Assembly (NCBI GenBank): GCA_031277435.1 | Contig: JAITMI010000096.1 | Location: 1 to 10,875, forward strand | Direction of reading: 5' to 3' | From: Pseudomonadales bacterium | GTDB lineage: Bacteria > Pseudomonadota > Gammaproteobacteria > Pseudomonadales > Pseudohongiellaceae | Length of the DNA stretch: 10,875 nt | Part shown: one piece after another, positions 1 to 7,037 of the stretch | Position numbering within the stretch: the stretch's first letter is position 1 | How the letters are laid out: each line of letters opens with the position of its first letter | Made by a program: the position numbers and the translations under genes | The notes under the pieces: model-generated | Databases searched by the model: none | Told to the model about the DNA's origin: nothing | Seen by the model: only the letters and a program-made list of their open reading frames with translations

Positions 1-613
1 CGTCAACGTGGTGGGACCTGGCAACCAGGCCAACGCCGCCATCGGCCGCGCCTTTCGCATGTTCATCACCAACCTCGGCGGCGGCCAGCCGGGGGTGAAC
101 ATCATGGCGGTCATCGGCAGCAACTCGAACTATTCCATGGCCTACGCCGAGAACGAGGAAGAGAGCCCCTGGCCCTCCTTCGCCGAGAGCCAGGGATTCA
201 AGAAGAAAGACTCCACCCTGACCCTGTTCAGCGGCGGCTGGGCGCACTCGGGCAACTTCTCCGAAGGCACGACCCTGGCCGACGCGGCACAGGACATGGC
301 CCGCTACCAAATCGTGGGCGGCGCACTGCTGATCATCTCGCCCAAGCGCGCCGAGGACCTGCACCGCCAGGGCATGACCCGCGAAGCGGTGATGCAGGAA
401 CTGTGGGAAAAATCGACGCGGCCCGCCCGCGAACTGCGTCGGGCCGGCTTCCGCGACCCGAACGACGTCAGGGGCAAGCCCGATGAGGCGCCGATCCCCG
501 TCTTCCAGAGGGGGACCATCGACGTGGTGGTCGCCGGCGGCGACGGCGCCCCGATGATGCAGGCGTGGAGCTTCTACCGGCCCCGGACCATTTCGGTCGA
601 CAAGTGGCGCTGA
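1..613 (+). CDS. Conserved protein, C-terminal part, tentatively UGSC-associated family (5' end outside window)
   Basis: The reading frame is open from the left edge to a TGA at 611-613, so only about the last 203 residues are present and the true start lies upstream. The GTG at base 8 is internal to the conserved sequence and is unlikely to be the start. Visible conserved stretches are GPGNQANAAIGRAF near the left edge, then NLGGGQPGVN, and AENEEESPWPSF. From memory this combination is typical of uncharacterised proteins encoded beside small UGSC-motif (seleno)proteins; I could not check this against a database. No membrane segment and no cysteine is visible in the part present, so it looks soluble. 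A cupin gene starts 17 bp after the stop on the same strand, which suggests one operon. No biochemical function can be assigned. Sure of coding, moderately sure of family. Confidence 0.8.
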   Translation, partial: VNVVGPGNQANAAIGRAFRMFITNLGGGQPGVNIMAVIGSNSNYSMAYAENEEESPWPSFAESQGFKKKDSTLTLFSGGWAHSGNFSEGTTLADAAQDMARYQIVGGALLIISPKRAEDLHRQGMTREAVMQELWEKSTRPARELRRAGFRDPNDVRGKPDEAPIPVFQRGTIDVVVAGGDGAPMMQAWSFYRPRTISVDKWR

Positions 614-630
614 AACCGGGGGGAACGACA

Positions 631-1137
631 ATGTGCGGAAGCGATCATTCTCACGATCACGCGAGCGGCGATCACGGCGGCCCGGTGGATTGGAAACTGC
701 ATGGGGTCAAGGTGATACCCGGCGACCAACTCGACTCCAACACAGCGCAAACGCCCGGCATGAACCGCGCTGCGGCCATCAACCTGGCGCGTGTCGGCGC
801 GCAGAAGATATGGGCCGGGACGGTACACATTCACGCCAATGCCAAGACCGGCGCACATCATCACGGTCACCTAGAAAGCGTCATCTACATCGTGAAGGGC
901 CGCGCCCGCATGCGCTGGGGCGAGCGCCTGGAATTCACGGCCGAGGCGGGACCGGGCGATTTCATCTTCGTGCCGCCGTTCGTACCGCATCAGGAGATCA
1001 ACGCCAGCTCGGATGAGACGCTGGAATGCGTGCTGGTGCGCAGCGACAACGAAGCCGTTGCGATCAATCTGGAGATCGAACCGGTGGAGAAGCCCGAAAC
1101 GGTGCTGTGGATCGACCCGGTGCACCGCGCACCTTGA
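631..1137 (+). CDS. Small single-domain cupin with His-rich N-terminus
   Basis: A 168-residue protein starting at the ATG at 631, with a purine-rich GGGGGGAA run about 6 bases upstream as ribosome binding site. The frame is open back to 565, but that part overlaps the upstream gene and lacks a good RBS. Cupin motif 1 is seen around residues 74-90 (H76, H78, E82, then G90). Motif 2 is seen around residues 109-124 (GDFIFVPPFVPH with H120). These four residues are the expected metal ligands of a germin-type cupin. The N-terminal HSHDHASGDH stretch (residues 6-15) could bind extra metal. No signal peptide is visible, so it is probably cytoplasmic. It closely follows the upstream conserved gene (17-bp gap), so the two are probably co-transcribed. 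Cupins include dioxygenases, isomerases and sensors; the substrate here is unknown. Confidence 0.88.
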   Translation: MCGSDHSHDHASGDHGGPVDWKLHGVKVIPGDQLDSNTAQTPGMNRAAAINLARVGAQKIWAGTVHIHANAKTGAHHHGHLESVIYIVKGRARMRWGERLEFTAEAGPGDFIFVPPFVPHQEINASSDETLECVLVRSDNEAVAINLEIEPVEKPETVLWIDPVHRAP

Positions 1138-1153
1138 GGGCAGAGCTCTGCCC
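1138..1153. repeat. Perfect 16-bp palindrome between convergent genes, possible bidirectional terminator
   Basis: GGGCAGAGCTCTGCCC starts on the base after the cupin stop codon and ends 2 bp before the stop codon of the minus-strand desaturase. As RNA it would form a short stem of about 6 bp with a tight 4-base loop on either strand. Its position exactly between two converging genes suits a shared terminator. However, neither strand has a clear run of U after the stem, so an intrinsic terminator is not proven. Confidence 0.5.
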
Positions 1154-1155
1154 GG

Positions 1156-2211
1156 TTATTCGGCCGACTGTGGAATGGGCACCTGCACCGACGCTTGCGA
1201 TGGTTTCTGAAACCTGTGGTGATTGAAGGGCGCCAGCATCAAGCCGGCGAATGACTTGGGATAGTTCTCCACATCCCCGAGTCCGATATCATCGCTCGGC
1301 TGTTTGCCTTTGGGCAAATAGAAGGTGCCAAACAGATGATCCCAGAGGATGACGTCGCCGCCGTAATTGGTGTTGCCCTCCTGCACATTCTTGGAGTGGT
1401 GATAACGGTGATTTTTCGGCGACGAGAAAATGTAATCGAAGGGTCCCAGGATCACGTCCATATTGGTGTGCTGGAAACGACCGATCGTGCGGCTCAGCAG
1501 ATAGGTCACGAACACGATTTCGACAGGCGCCTTCACGAAGGCGAGCGGAATCGCCCACAGGAAACCATGCACCATGCCTTCAAGCGGATGGACCCTGGAG
1601 CCGTTGAACCAGTACAGGCGTTCGGATGAATGGTGCACGGCATGCCAGCGCCACATGAAGCTGTTTTCATGCATCCAGCGGTGGTACCAGTAGCGAAAGA
1701 AGTCGTTGATCACCAGGAGCAAAAAGACCTGCACCACGGGCGGGAGTGCTGACGGCCAGATGGATTGTCCGATCGTCGGCGATATCTGCTGCACGACAAG
1801 GGCAATCGTCGCCAGTTGCAGCGGTTTTGTAATCCAGTCGCCCCAAAACTTATTGCCGAACAGCAGCATGACGTCGGTCGACCCGTCGGGACTTTTCAGC
1901 CACTTCCTGCTGAACGGGATCAGCCGCTCCAGCGGCATCCATATCGCTCCAAAAACCAGATACATGCCGATGGTTGCGATGAAGGTCCGGCTGGTATAGC
2001 CGTTCCTGACCAGATGAAATCCGATCACGAGGCTTGCGATCAGGAAGAACGGAAACAGCGTGACCTGCAGGATTTTTCTGAAGAGCGTGCCTTCAATCCT
2101 GTAGCTCAAAGGATCGATGTGATCAAGCAACCGGCTGATCTGCTTGACCACCAGGACATAGAAAAGATGCTCAATGGGCTGGAACACGCGTTCGACAGTT
2201 CGAACAAACAT
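1156..2211 (-). CDS. Fatty acid hydroxylase / sterol desaturase family membrane protein
   Basis: A 351-residue protein of the membrane di-iron oxygenase superfamily. The His clusters that bind two irons are visible: H177-x3-H181 (HRWMH), H190-x2-H193-H194 (HAVHH), H248 and H268-x2-H271-H272 (HRYHH). Hydrophobic segments lie at roughly residues 50-68, 78-92, 131-142, 157-170 and 213-240, which suits an inner-membrane enzyme with a cytoplasmic active site. Family members hydroxylate or desaturate sterols, carotenoids, fatty acids or ether lipids using O2. The start at 2211 is preferred because a GGGGGTG tract precedes it; the frame extends to an ATG at 2289, but those 26 residues look non-conserved. 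It lies 111 bp downstream of the PQQ dehydrogenase on the same strand and may be co-transcribed or have its own promoter. The substrate is unknown. Confidence 0.9.
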   Translation of the reverse strand: MFVRTVERVFQPIEHLFYVLVVKQISRLLDHIDPLSYRIEGTLFRKILQVTLFPFFLIASLVIGFHLVRNGYTSRTFIATIGMYLVFGAIWMPLERLIPFSRKWLKSPDGSTDVMLLFGNKFWGDWITKPLQLATIALVVQQISPTIGQSIWPSALPPVVQVFLLLVINDFFRYWYHRWMHENSFMWRWHAVHHSSERLYWFNGSRVHPLEGMVHGFLWAIPLAFVKAPVEIVFVTYLLSRTIGRFQHTNMDVILGPFDYIFSSPKNHRYHHSKNVQEGNTNYGGDVILWDHLFGTFYLPKGKQPSDDIGLGDVENYPKSFAGLMLAPFNHHRFQKPSQASVQVPIPQSAE

Positions 2212-2261
2212 AACACCCCCCAAGATCCCGGCATTGCCCGAAACCAACACCCGCAGGCGGT

Positions 2262-2289
2262 AGTGTACCGAGAACCATGCCAGACCCAA
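2262..2289 (-). promoter_or_regulatory. Weak candidate promoter for the desaturase gene
   Basis: On the minus strand a TTGGGT hexamer (2289-2284) is followed after 16 bp by TACACT (2267-2262), a 3/6 and 4/6 match to sigma-70 -35 and -10 boxes. It would start transcription about 45 bases before the chosen desaturase start. The match is weak, and co-transcription from the upstream dehydrogenase gene is equally possible. Confidence 0.2.
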
Positions 2290-2322
2290 GCTTTTTGGTG
2301 ATGAAGCTCCATCCCAGGCGTT

Positions 2323-4404
2323 TTATTCCTTCGGCAAGGCAAACACATAGAGCGCATTGGAGCTGGCGCTGTTGTTGAGGTTGAGCCGGATCGGACCCAT
2401 CGTGCCGGTGTTGAGGCCGGGGTGCGACAGGTTGTTGCCGGTGATGACGGCGACGTACTGGCGGCCATTGACCGAGTAGGTGATATTGCTGGTGGAGATC
2501 GGGCCACCGACGATGGTTTCCCACAGCACTTTGCCGGTTTCGGCGTCCTGCGCACGGAAGCGGCGGTTGATGTCGCCCCAGAAAATCAGATCACCCGCAG
2601 TGGCCAGGATCGAGCTGTCGGTGGGGATGCGGCCAGTAACCCAGTGCGTGATTTCGCCGGTTTCCATGTTGACCTTGGCGAGGCCATTCAGCTCGTCGAG
2701 TTCCATGCCCGGCGCCGGCATGCCGATGCGACTTTCGGGCATGGCGGGCATGGTTTCGGTGGCGGGACTGGCGGCAGTCATATTCAGGCCGTTGTTGTTG
2801 TAGGGCACGTACAGGCTGGTGGTGCGCGGGCTGTAGGCAGGGGGCCCATAGCTGCGCGCGTTGACGAAACAGATGACGCGATGCGCACCCGGCTCATCGA
2901 GCACAACCTCGCGGTTGATGACGGTGCGGCCGGTTTCCACGTCGAGGTCGCTGATGAGGAAGTTGGGGTGATCGTAGGGGAACGGCGAGGCCCACAGGAA
3001 TTCGCCGGTGTGCTTGTCGAGCGCCCAGATGCCGCCGCCCTCGCCCACGTTGACCACCACGTCGCGTTCTTCATCCGGCGTGAGGCGGGGGTTGATCCAC
3101 TTCACATGCTCAGGGTCGGGATTCAGCTTGGTGTGCAGGATGACGCGCTCTTCGTTCATGTCTTCGTCCCAGTCGTCGCCCGGCAGGTGCTGGTAGTACC
3201 ACTTGAGCGCGCCGGTTTGCGGGTCGAGCGCGAGGGTGGAATCGCTGTACAGATCGACCGGCGCCATCAAGGGCACGGCGTCGGCGCCGCCGTGGCGTTC
3301 CAGGCGGGTGTAGGGGCTGGGGTTGGCGACGCTCCAAAACAGCGTGCCGGTTTCAGCGTCGTAACCGCCGGGCAGGCCCCAGGACGAGGCGCGGCGCTCA
3401 TCGACCGGCAGGCCGGCCCAGGAGTCTTCGTTCACGTCGCCCGGTTCCTGCGCCAGCATGAAGGTCCACTTCAATTCGCCGGTGCGGGCGTCGTGGCCGG
3501 TGATGTTGCAGGCGATGTGCTGGCGGCAGGTGCCGCTCGATACCACTACGCCTTCGGCCACGATGGTGCCGCTGGTGTTGCCGCGGCCAGGGGTGGGCGC
3601 TTCCCAGCGCACTTCGCCGGTGCGGGCATCGAGCGCCACGATGGTTTCATCGGGCGCGGCGAAATACACCATGTCCTCGAAGATCGACATGGTTTTGGAA
3701 CGCCCGCCGCCGCCAGCGCCGGGGTTCACGTAATCGCGCCGGTATTCCCAGATGGTATCGCCGGTGGTGGCGTCCAGCGCCGCCACGTTGGAACCCGGCA
3801 GCGTGATATACATGACGCCGTTGTACACGGTGGGGATGGTTTCGGTAACGCCTTCAGGCAAGCCTTTGGCCCAGGCGAGACCAAGCTGATTAACATTGGA
3901 ACGATTGATCTGATCGAGCGGACTAAAACGCTGCGCGTCGGCGGTGCGGCTGTACCACAGCCAATCGGCGGGGTCAGGATTGAGCAGCATTTCCTCGGTC
4001 ACCGGTTCAAAGTTTTCGATGGCGGGCATCGAGGCGTATTGGTTGCGGCTGGTGTCGGTGGAGAAGGTAGCATCGGCGACGTTTTCGGACAGGAAGCGCA
4101 AATAACCGAGCAGCGCCGGATATTGATTGTCGGCCAGCGTTGCCGGCGGCATGCCCTTGGTGGGATTGCCGGTCTTGAGAAATTCCGTGAGCGCGGCGTC
4201 GTTATCGGTCGCCACGCGCTGTAGCAGCGAAGGCGCCAATACGCCGCCTTGGCCATTGGCGCCGTGGCAATGCGCGCAAGTTTCATTGAAAAGTTCAATG
4301 CCCACGCCCAAATCCTGCGCCTGGGCGACGGCGCCAAACAGGGCGGCAAGAGCGGTGAGGGCAAACAGGGGTACGGCGGATGAACGGCGGCGCGGCGGCA
4401 ACAT
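2323..4404 (-). CDS. Periplasmic PQQ-dependent dehydrogenase with N-terminal cytochrome c domain
   Basis: A 693-residue quinohaemoprotein starting at the ATG at 4404, with AGGAG five bases upstream. Residues 1-29 form a signal peptide (Arg-rich start, hydrophobic core, AQA cleavage site). A cytochrome c domain follows, with haem motif C43-x2-C46-H47 and probable axial ligand M85 (GMPP). From about residue 145 comes a PQQ-type eight-bladed propeller. Tryptophan-docking repeats of the form ALDxxTGxxxW occur near residues 209, 257, 303, 347, 392, 460 and 618. GDDWDED at 409-415 matches the region of the catalytic Asp. C293 and C299 may form a disulfide near PQQ, in place of the adjacent Cys pair of classical enzymes. 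Electrons would pass from PQQ to the fused haem. Classical type II alcohol dehydrogenases carry the cytochrome at the C-terminus, so this order is the less usual one. The substrate is unknown. A TAGAAT hexamer at 4494-4489 (minus strand) could be its -10 box, without a good -35. Confidence 0.92.
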   Translation of the reverse strand: MLPPRRRSSAVPLFALTALAALFGAVAQAQDLGVGIELFNETCAHCHGANGQGGVLAPSLLQRVATDNDAALTEFLKTGNPTKGMPPATLADNQYPALLGYLRFLSENVADATFSTDTSRNQYASMPAIENFEPVTEEMLLNPDPADWLWYSRTADAQRFSPLDQINRSNVNQLGLAWAKGLPEGVTETIPTVYNGVMYITLPGSNVAALDATTGDTIWEYRRDYVNPGAGGGGRSKTMSIFEDMVYFAAPDETIVALDARTGEVRWEAPTPGRGNTSGTIVAEGVVVSSGTCRQHIACNITGHDARTGELKWTFMLAQEPGDVNEDSWAGLPVDERRASSWGLPGGYDAETGTLFWSVANPSPYTRLERHGGADAVPLMAPVDLYSDSTLALDPQTGALKWYYQHLPGDDWDEDMNEERVILHTKLNPDPEHVKWINPRLTPDEERDVVVNVGEGGGIWALDKHTGEFLWASPFPYDHPNFLISDLDVETGRTVINREVVLDEPGAHRVICFVNARSYGPPAYSPRTTSLYVPYNNNGLNMTAASPATETMPAMPESRIGMPAPGMELDELNGLAKVNMETGEITHWVTGRIPTDSSILATAGDLIFWGDINRRFRAQDAETGKVLWETIVGGPISTSNITYSVNGRQYVAVITGNNLSHPGLNTGTMGPIRLNLNNSASSNALYVFALPKE

Positions 4405-4535
4405 GGTGGCTCCTGAGGTCTGGTTTATCGTTATCGTGGTTTGTTGTTAGGCGGCAAAAAACAAGCGCCGCAAGCGTGACGGCCTGGGATTCTAAACAAA
4501 GTTTCCAAAGACGCGCACCTGTTTGTGGCTTTTTT

Positions 4536-5243
4536 TCAGCCAGGCGACGCTTCTTGCTCACGGCGGAACCACCACAAGTACAGCAAGGTAGCAAACAGCC
4601 AGCACAGGCCCAAAGTCCACACATCGTGCGACAAAAAATGCGCGCCGCGTACTTGCTGCCCCAGTCCAAAAACCACGCCCAGCAACAGGACGCCGCCGAG
4701 CGCCCAAAAGCGCCAGCGCGGCGCATAACGCAAACACCAGTAATACAGCGCGCACCAGGCATAGGCCGCGCTGGCATGACCCGCCGGAAAACACGCGCCC
4801 GGCTCAAGGCCCGCGGGCAAGGGCGCAAACAGCGGCACATAGGGTTTGGCGCCGCCGTAACGCACGAGATCCCAAGGGCAATCCACCCGCGTGAGCTGTT
4901 TCAATACATTGATCAAAAGCCCCGCGCCCAAACTCGCGCAAGCCAGGTACCAAAGCCCGCTACGCCAAGGCCGCCAGCGCGGAATGAATTGCGCCAAAAG
5001 CAACAGCGCCAAGAGCAGCAACACCGCCAGCCCAATGACCGTGCGTCCGCCCTCGTGAATCACCGTCGCCGTCAGCCACGCCTCGCGCCAACGCCAAGCG
5101 CCGCCTTGCCAGCGGTAGAGACTATCCGCCAGATACAAATCCAGAGCACTGAAACGCAGCGCCAGCGCGCACGCGATGAACAGCAGCAAAGGCCAATACA
5201 AATGCTGGCGCACAAAAGCGGGGGAATGGACGGGAAGCAACAT
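4536..5243 (-). CDS. PAP2-family membrane phosphatase, partner of the divergent EptA
   Basis: A 235-residue membrane protein. Motif 1 is KQLTRVDCPW (K115 to P123), where the Arg of the canonical KxxxxxxRP is Cys122. Motif 2 is FPAGH with H156. Motif 3 is RGAHFLSHD (R199, H202, D207), a variant of SRxxxxxHxxxD that I associate with the membrane-associated PAP2 group COG3907. Hydrophobic segments near residues 15-33, 66-88, 98-114, 158-172, 178-196 and 210-226 place it in the inner membrane. Likely substrates are lipid phosphates or pyrophosphates such as undecaprenyl diphosphate, phosphatidate or lipid A phosphate; the sequence does not decide. The ATG at 5243 has only a weak upstream GGTGAT. 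It diverges from eptA and shares its PmrA-box promoter region, which recalls the mcr-pap2 pairing. The gene ends 131 bp before the dehydrogenase gene on the same strand. Confidence 0.9.
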   Translation of the reverse strand: MLLPVHSPAFVRQHLYWPLLLFIACALALRFSALDLYLADSLYRWQGGAWRWREAWLTATVIHEGGRTVIGLAVLLLLALLLLAQFIPRWRPWRSGLWYLACASLGAGLLINVLKQLTRVDCPWDLVRYGGAKPYVPLFAPLPAGLEPGACFPAGHASAAYAWCALYYWCLRYAPRWRFWALGGVLLLGVVFGLGQQVRGAHFLSHDVWTLGLCWLFATLLYLWWFRREQEASPG

Positions 5244-5265
5244 GCAATCACCATAAAAACGTCAA

Positions 5266-5282
5266 CTTAAGCCTCGCTTAAG
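5266..5282. promoter_or_regulatory. PmrA (BasR)-type box 1, PAP2-proximal
   Basis: CTTAAG-CCTCG-CTTAAG is a perfect match to the known PmrA recognition pattern (C/T)TTAA(G/T)-N5-(C/T)TTAA(G/T). Each half-site is itself palindromic, so the box reads the same way on both strands and could serve either gene. It lies 22 bp upstream of the PAP2 start codon. On the minus strand a TATGGT hexamer (5255-5250) starts 10 bp after the box and could be the PAP2 -10 element. The motif is seen directly; binding is inferred. Confidence 0.75.
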
Positions 5283-5298
5283 TCTTGTGCAAATCTTT

Positions 5299-5315
5299 CT
5301 TAAGCCTGTTTTAAG
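5299..5315 (+). promoter_or_regulatory. PmrA (BasR)-type box 2, EptA-proximal
   Basis: CTTAAG-CCTGT-TTTAAG also fits the PmrA consensus, and only in the orientation reading toward eptA. Its start is 33 bp from the start of box 1, close to three helical turns, so two bound dimers would sit on the same DNA face. It ends 45 bp before the eptA start codon. A poor -10-like CAAGAT (5326-5331) follows after 10 bp, the same offset as the TATGGT after box 1 on the other strand. A short GATGA/TCATC stem (5329-5345) could form in the leader. Confidence 0.75.
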
Positions 5316-5360
5316 CGAGCCGCGACAAGATGACGCTCTCTCATCACAGCCCCGTACTAT

Positions 5361-6974
5361 ATGATGCCGTTCTTCCGCAAATTAACCGCGCCAACGCTCA
5401 GCATCACCCGGCTGATTCTACTTTGCGCCTTGTGTTTCACTATTTTTTATAACCTGGCGTTCTTCCGCAACAGCTTCGCCGTCTACGGCGCCACGCCGGG
5501 CGGGCTGGCGTTTTTGGGCTCGCTGGCGCTGTTTTTATTTTCGCTTACGGTGCTCGTGTTGAGCGTCTTGTGCTTTCGTTATTTCACCAAACCCGTGCTG
5601 ATCGTCGTGATATTCGGCGCCGCGCTGGCCAATTATTTCATGAATCGCTTCAACATCGTGGTGGACAGCGCCATGCTCACCAACGTCGCGATGACCGACC
5701 CCAACGAAGTGCACGACCTGCTTGATTTAAGCCTCATCCTGCAAATACTGCTGTTTGGCCTCTTGCCCGCGCTGGTGATTCTGCGCACGCGCATCCATTG
5801 TCAACGCTTCAGTCAAGAAATCTGGACGCGCCTGAAGCTGATGGCCGCCGCGCTGTTACTGCTGATCTTGAGCCTGGCGCCCTTCACCAGCTACTACACC
5901 AGCTTTTTCCGCGAACACAAACTCTTGCGCTACTACACCAACCCCGCGACATTTCTCTATTCCAGCGTCAAGTTTCTGCAAGAAGCGCTCGGCAACCCCA
6001 TACCCAGCCAGCGCTTCGTCTTGGGCCTGGACGCGCGCATTCCGGCGCAGGATCAAAGCCGCGAGCTGCTTATCCTGGTGGTGGGCGAAACCGTGCGCGC
6101 GGATCATTTTGGCCTCAACGGTTACGAACGCAATACCACCCCGCGGCTGGCGCGCGAGAACGTCATCAGCTTTGACGACGTCACCGCCTGCGGCACTTCC
6201 ACCGCCTATTCCCTGCCCTGCATGTTTTCCTTCATCCCACGCGAGGATTTCGATCTCGACGATTTCAGACAGCAAGAAAATCTGCTCGACGTGCTCACCC
6301 ACGCCGGCGTCAATGTGCTTTGGCGCGACAACAATTCCGATTCCAAAGGCGTAGCAATAGGCGCCGGCATCACCCTGGAGGATTTCCGCGGCCCCGAACG
6401 CAACCCAGTATGCGATGAAGAATGCCGCGACATCGGCATGTTGAGCGGGCTCGACGACTACATCAGCGCGCATCCGGACGGCGACATCGTGATCGTGCTG
6501 CACCAATTGGGCAATCACGGCCCAGCTTATTACAAACGCTATCCGCCGGAGTTTGAAGTGTTCACGCCAGTCTGCCGTTCGATCGAACTGAGCGCATGCA
6601 GCGACGCGGAAATCACCAACGCCTACGATAACGCGCTGCTTTATACCGATTATTTTTTATCCGAAACAATCGCCTTCTTGCGCCGCTACGACGCGGATTT
6701 TGAAACCGCCCTCTACTACATGAGCGACCACGGCGAATCACTCGGCGAAAACGGCCTCTACCTGCACGGCTTGCCCTGGCTCTTGGCGCCCAAGGCGCAG
6801 AAACAAGTCGCCAGCATCCTCTGGTTCGGCCAGCGCTACCGCGCCGACCACGAACAAGTCGCCGCACGCGCGCGCCACCCCGCCTCGCACGACAATTATT
6901 CCCACACCGTGCTGGATATGCTGGAAATTCAGAGCGAGGTGTTTGAGCCTGGCAAGTCGTTGATACGGCGTTAA
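5361..6974 (+). CDS. eptA: Lipid A phosphoethanolamine transferase (EptA/MCR family)
   Basis: A 537-residue inner-membrane enzyme, the usual family length. It transfers phosphoethanolamine from phosphatidylethanolamine to lipid A phosphates, which lowers binding of cationic peptides such as polymyxin. The first ~210 residues hold about five membrane helices; the rest is the periplasmic alkaline-phosphatase-like domain. Zinc and catalytic residues match MCR-1/EptA: E243 (VVGE), nucleophile T281 (GTSTAYSLPCMF), H386 (GNHGP), D456-H457 (SDHGES) and H469 (YLHG). Three family disulfides are conserved as C277/C287, C351/C355 and C405/C413. WRDNNSDSKG at 321-330 is also a hallmark. The start is the first of two adjacent ATGs; no Shine-Dalgarno sequence is visible. 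Two PmrA-type boxes upstream suggest induction by the PmrAB system. The toxin-antitoxin operon begins 89 bp downstream. The family assignment is secure; activity on lipid A rather than another acceptor is inferred. Confidence 0.95.
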   Translation: MMPFFRKLTAPTLSITRLILLCALCFTIFYNLAFFRNSFAVYGATPGGLAFLGSLALFLFSLTVLVLSVLCFRYFTKPVLIVVIFGAALANYFMNRFNIVVDSAMLTNVAMTDPNEVHDLLDLSLILQILLFGLLPALVILRTRIHCQRFSQEIWTRLKLMAAALLLLILSLAPFTSYYTSFFREHKLLRYYTNPATFLYSSVKFLQEALGNPIPSQRFVLGLDARIPAQDQSRELLILVVGETVRADHFGLNGYERNTTPRLARENVISFDDVTACGTSTAYSLPCMFSFIPREDFDLDDFRQQENLLDVLTHAGVNVLWRDNNSDSKGVAIGAGITLEDFRGPERNPVCDEECRDIGMLSGLDDYISAHPDGDIVIVLHQLGNHGPAYYKRYPPEFEVFTPVCRSIELSACSDAEITNAYDNALLYTDYFLSETIAFLRRYDADFETALYYMSDHGESLGENGLYLHGLPWLLAPKAQKQVASILWFGQRYRADHEQVAARARHPASHDNYSHTVLDMLEIQSEVFEPGKSLIRR

Positions 6975-7001
6975 ATCAAAGGCGCCAGCGGAATATCGTG
7001 G

Positions 7002-7030
7002 TTGCCAAAGAGAAAAGCTTCCGGTAAAAG
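7002..7030 (+). promoter_or_regulatory. Sigma-70-type promoter of the toxin-antitoxin operon
   Basis: TTGCCA (7002-7007, 5/6 match to the -35 consensus) is followed by a 17-bp spacer and TAAAAG (7025-7030, 4/6 match to the -10). Transcription would start near 7037, about 27 bases before the antitoxin ATG. The palindromic operator begins at the last base of the -10 box, so a bound repressor would block polymerase. This is the best-formed promoter in the window. Confidence 0.55.
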
Positions 7031-7037
7031 TGTACAC
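7030..7037. promoter_or_regulatory. GTGTACAC operator palindrome for the Phd/YefM-type antitoxin
   Basis: A perfect 8-bp palindrome with a TGTACA core lies between the -10 box and the antitoxin ribosome binding site (GGAG at 7055-7058). The YefM antitoxin is known to bind TGTACA cores in its own operator, and Phd operators are also short palindromes overlapping the promoter. Autorepression of the operon is therefore likely. Only one copy is seen, whereas YefM operators usually have a long and a short repeat. Confidence 0.6.

Noticed and set aside
2422..4224. 600-codon open frame on the plus strand opposite the PQQ dehydrogenase
   Set aside because: It is the antisense shadow of a well-conserved gene in GC-rich DNA; the translation is low-complexity (Gly, Val, Ala, His rich) and shows no family motif.
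4521..4541. TGGCT/AGCCA stem with a T7 loop at the end of the PAP2 gene
   Set aside because: The T run is in the loop rather than after the stem, and the hairpin overlaps the stop codon, so it is not a credible terminator for the minus-strand gene.
4380..5270. 296-codon plus-strand frame opposite the PAP2 gene
   Set aside because: Gln/Arg/Pro-rich translation with no domain; the minus-strand PAP2 motifs are convincing.
5355..5360. TACTAT just before the eptA ATG as a -10 box
   Set aside because: Transcription would then start inside the coding sequence, and no suitable later start codon exists.
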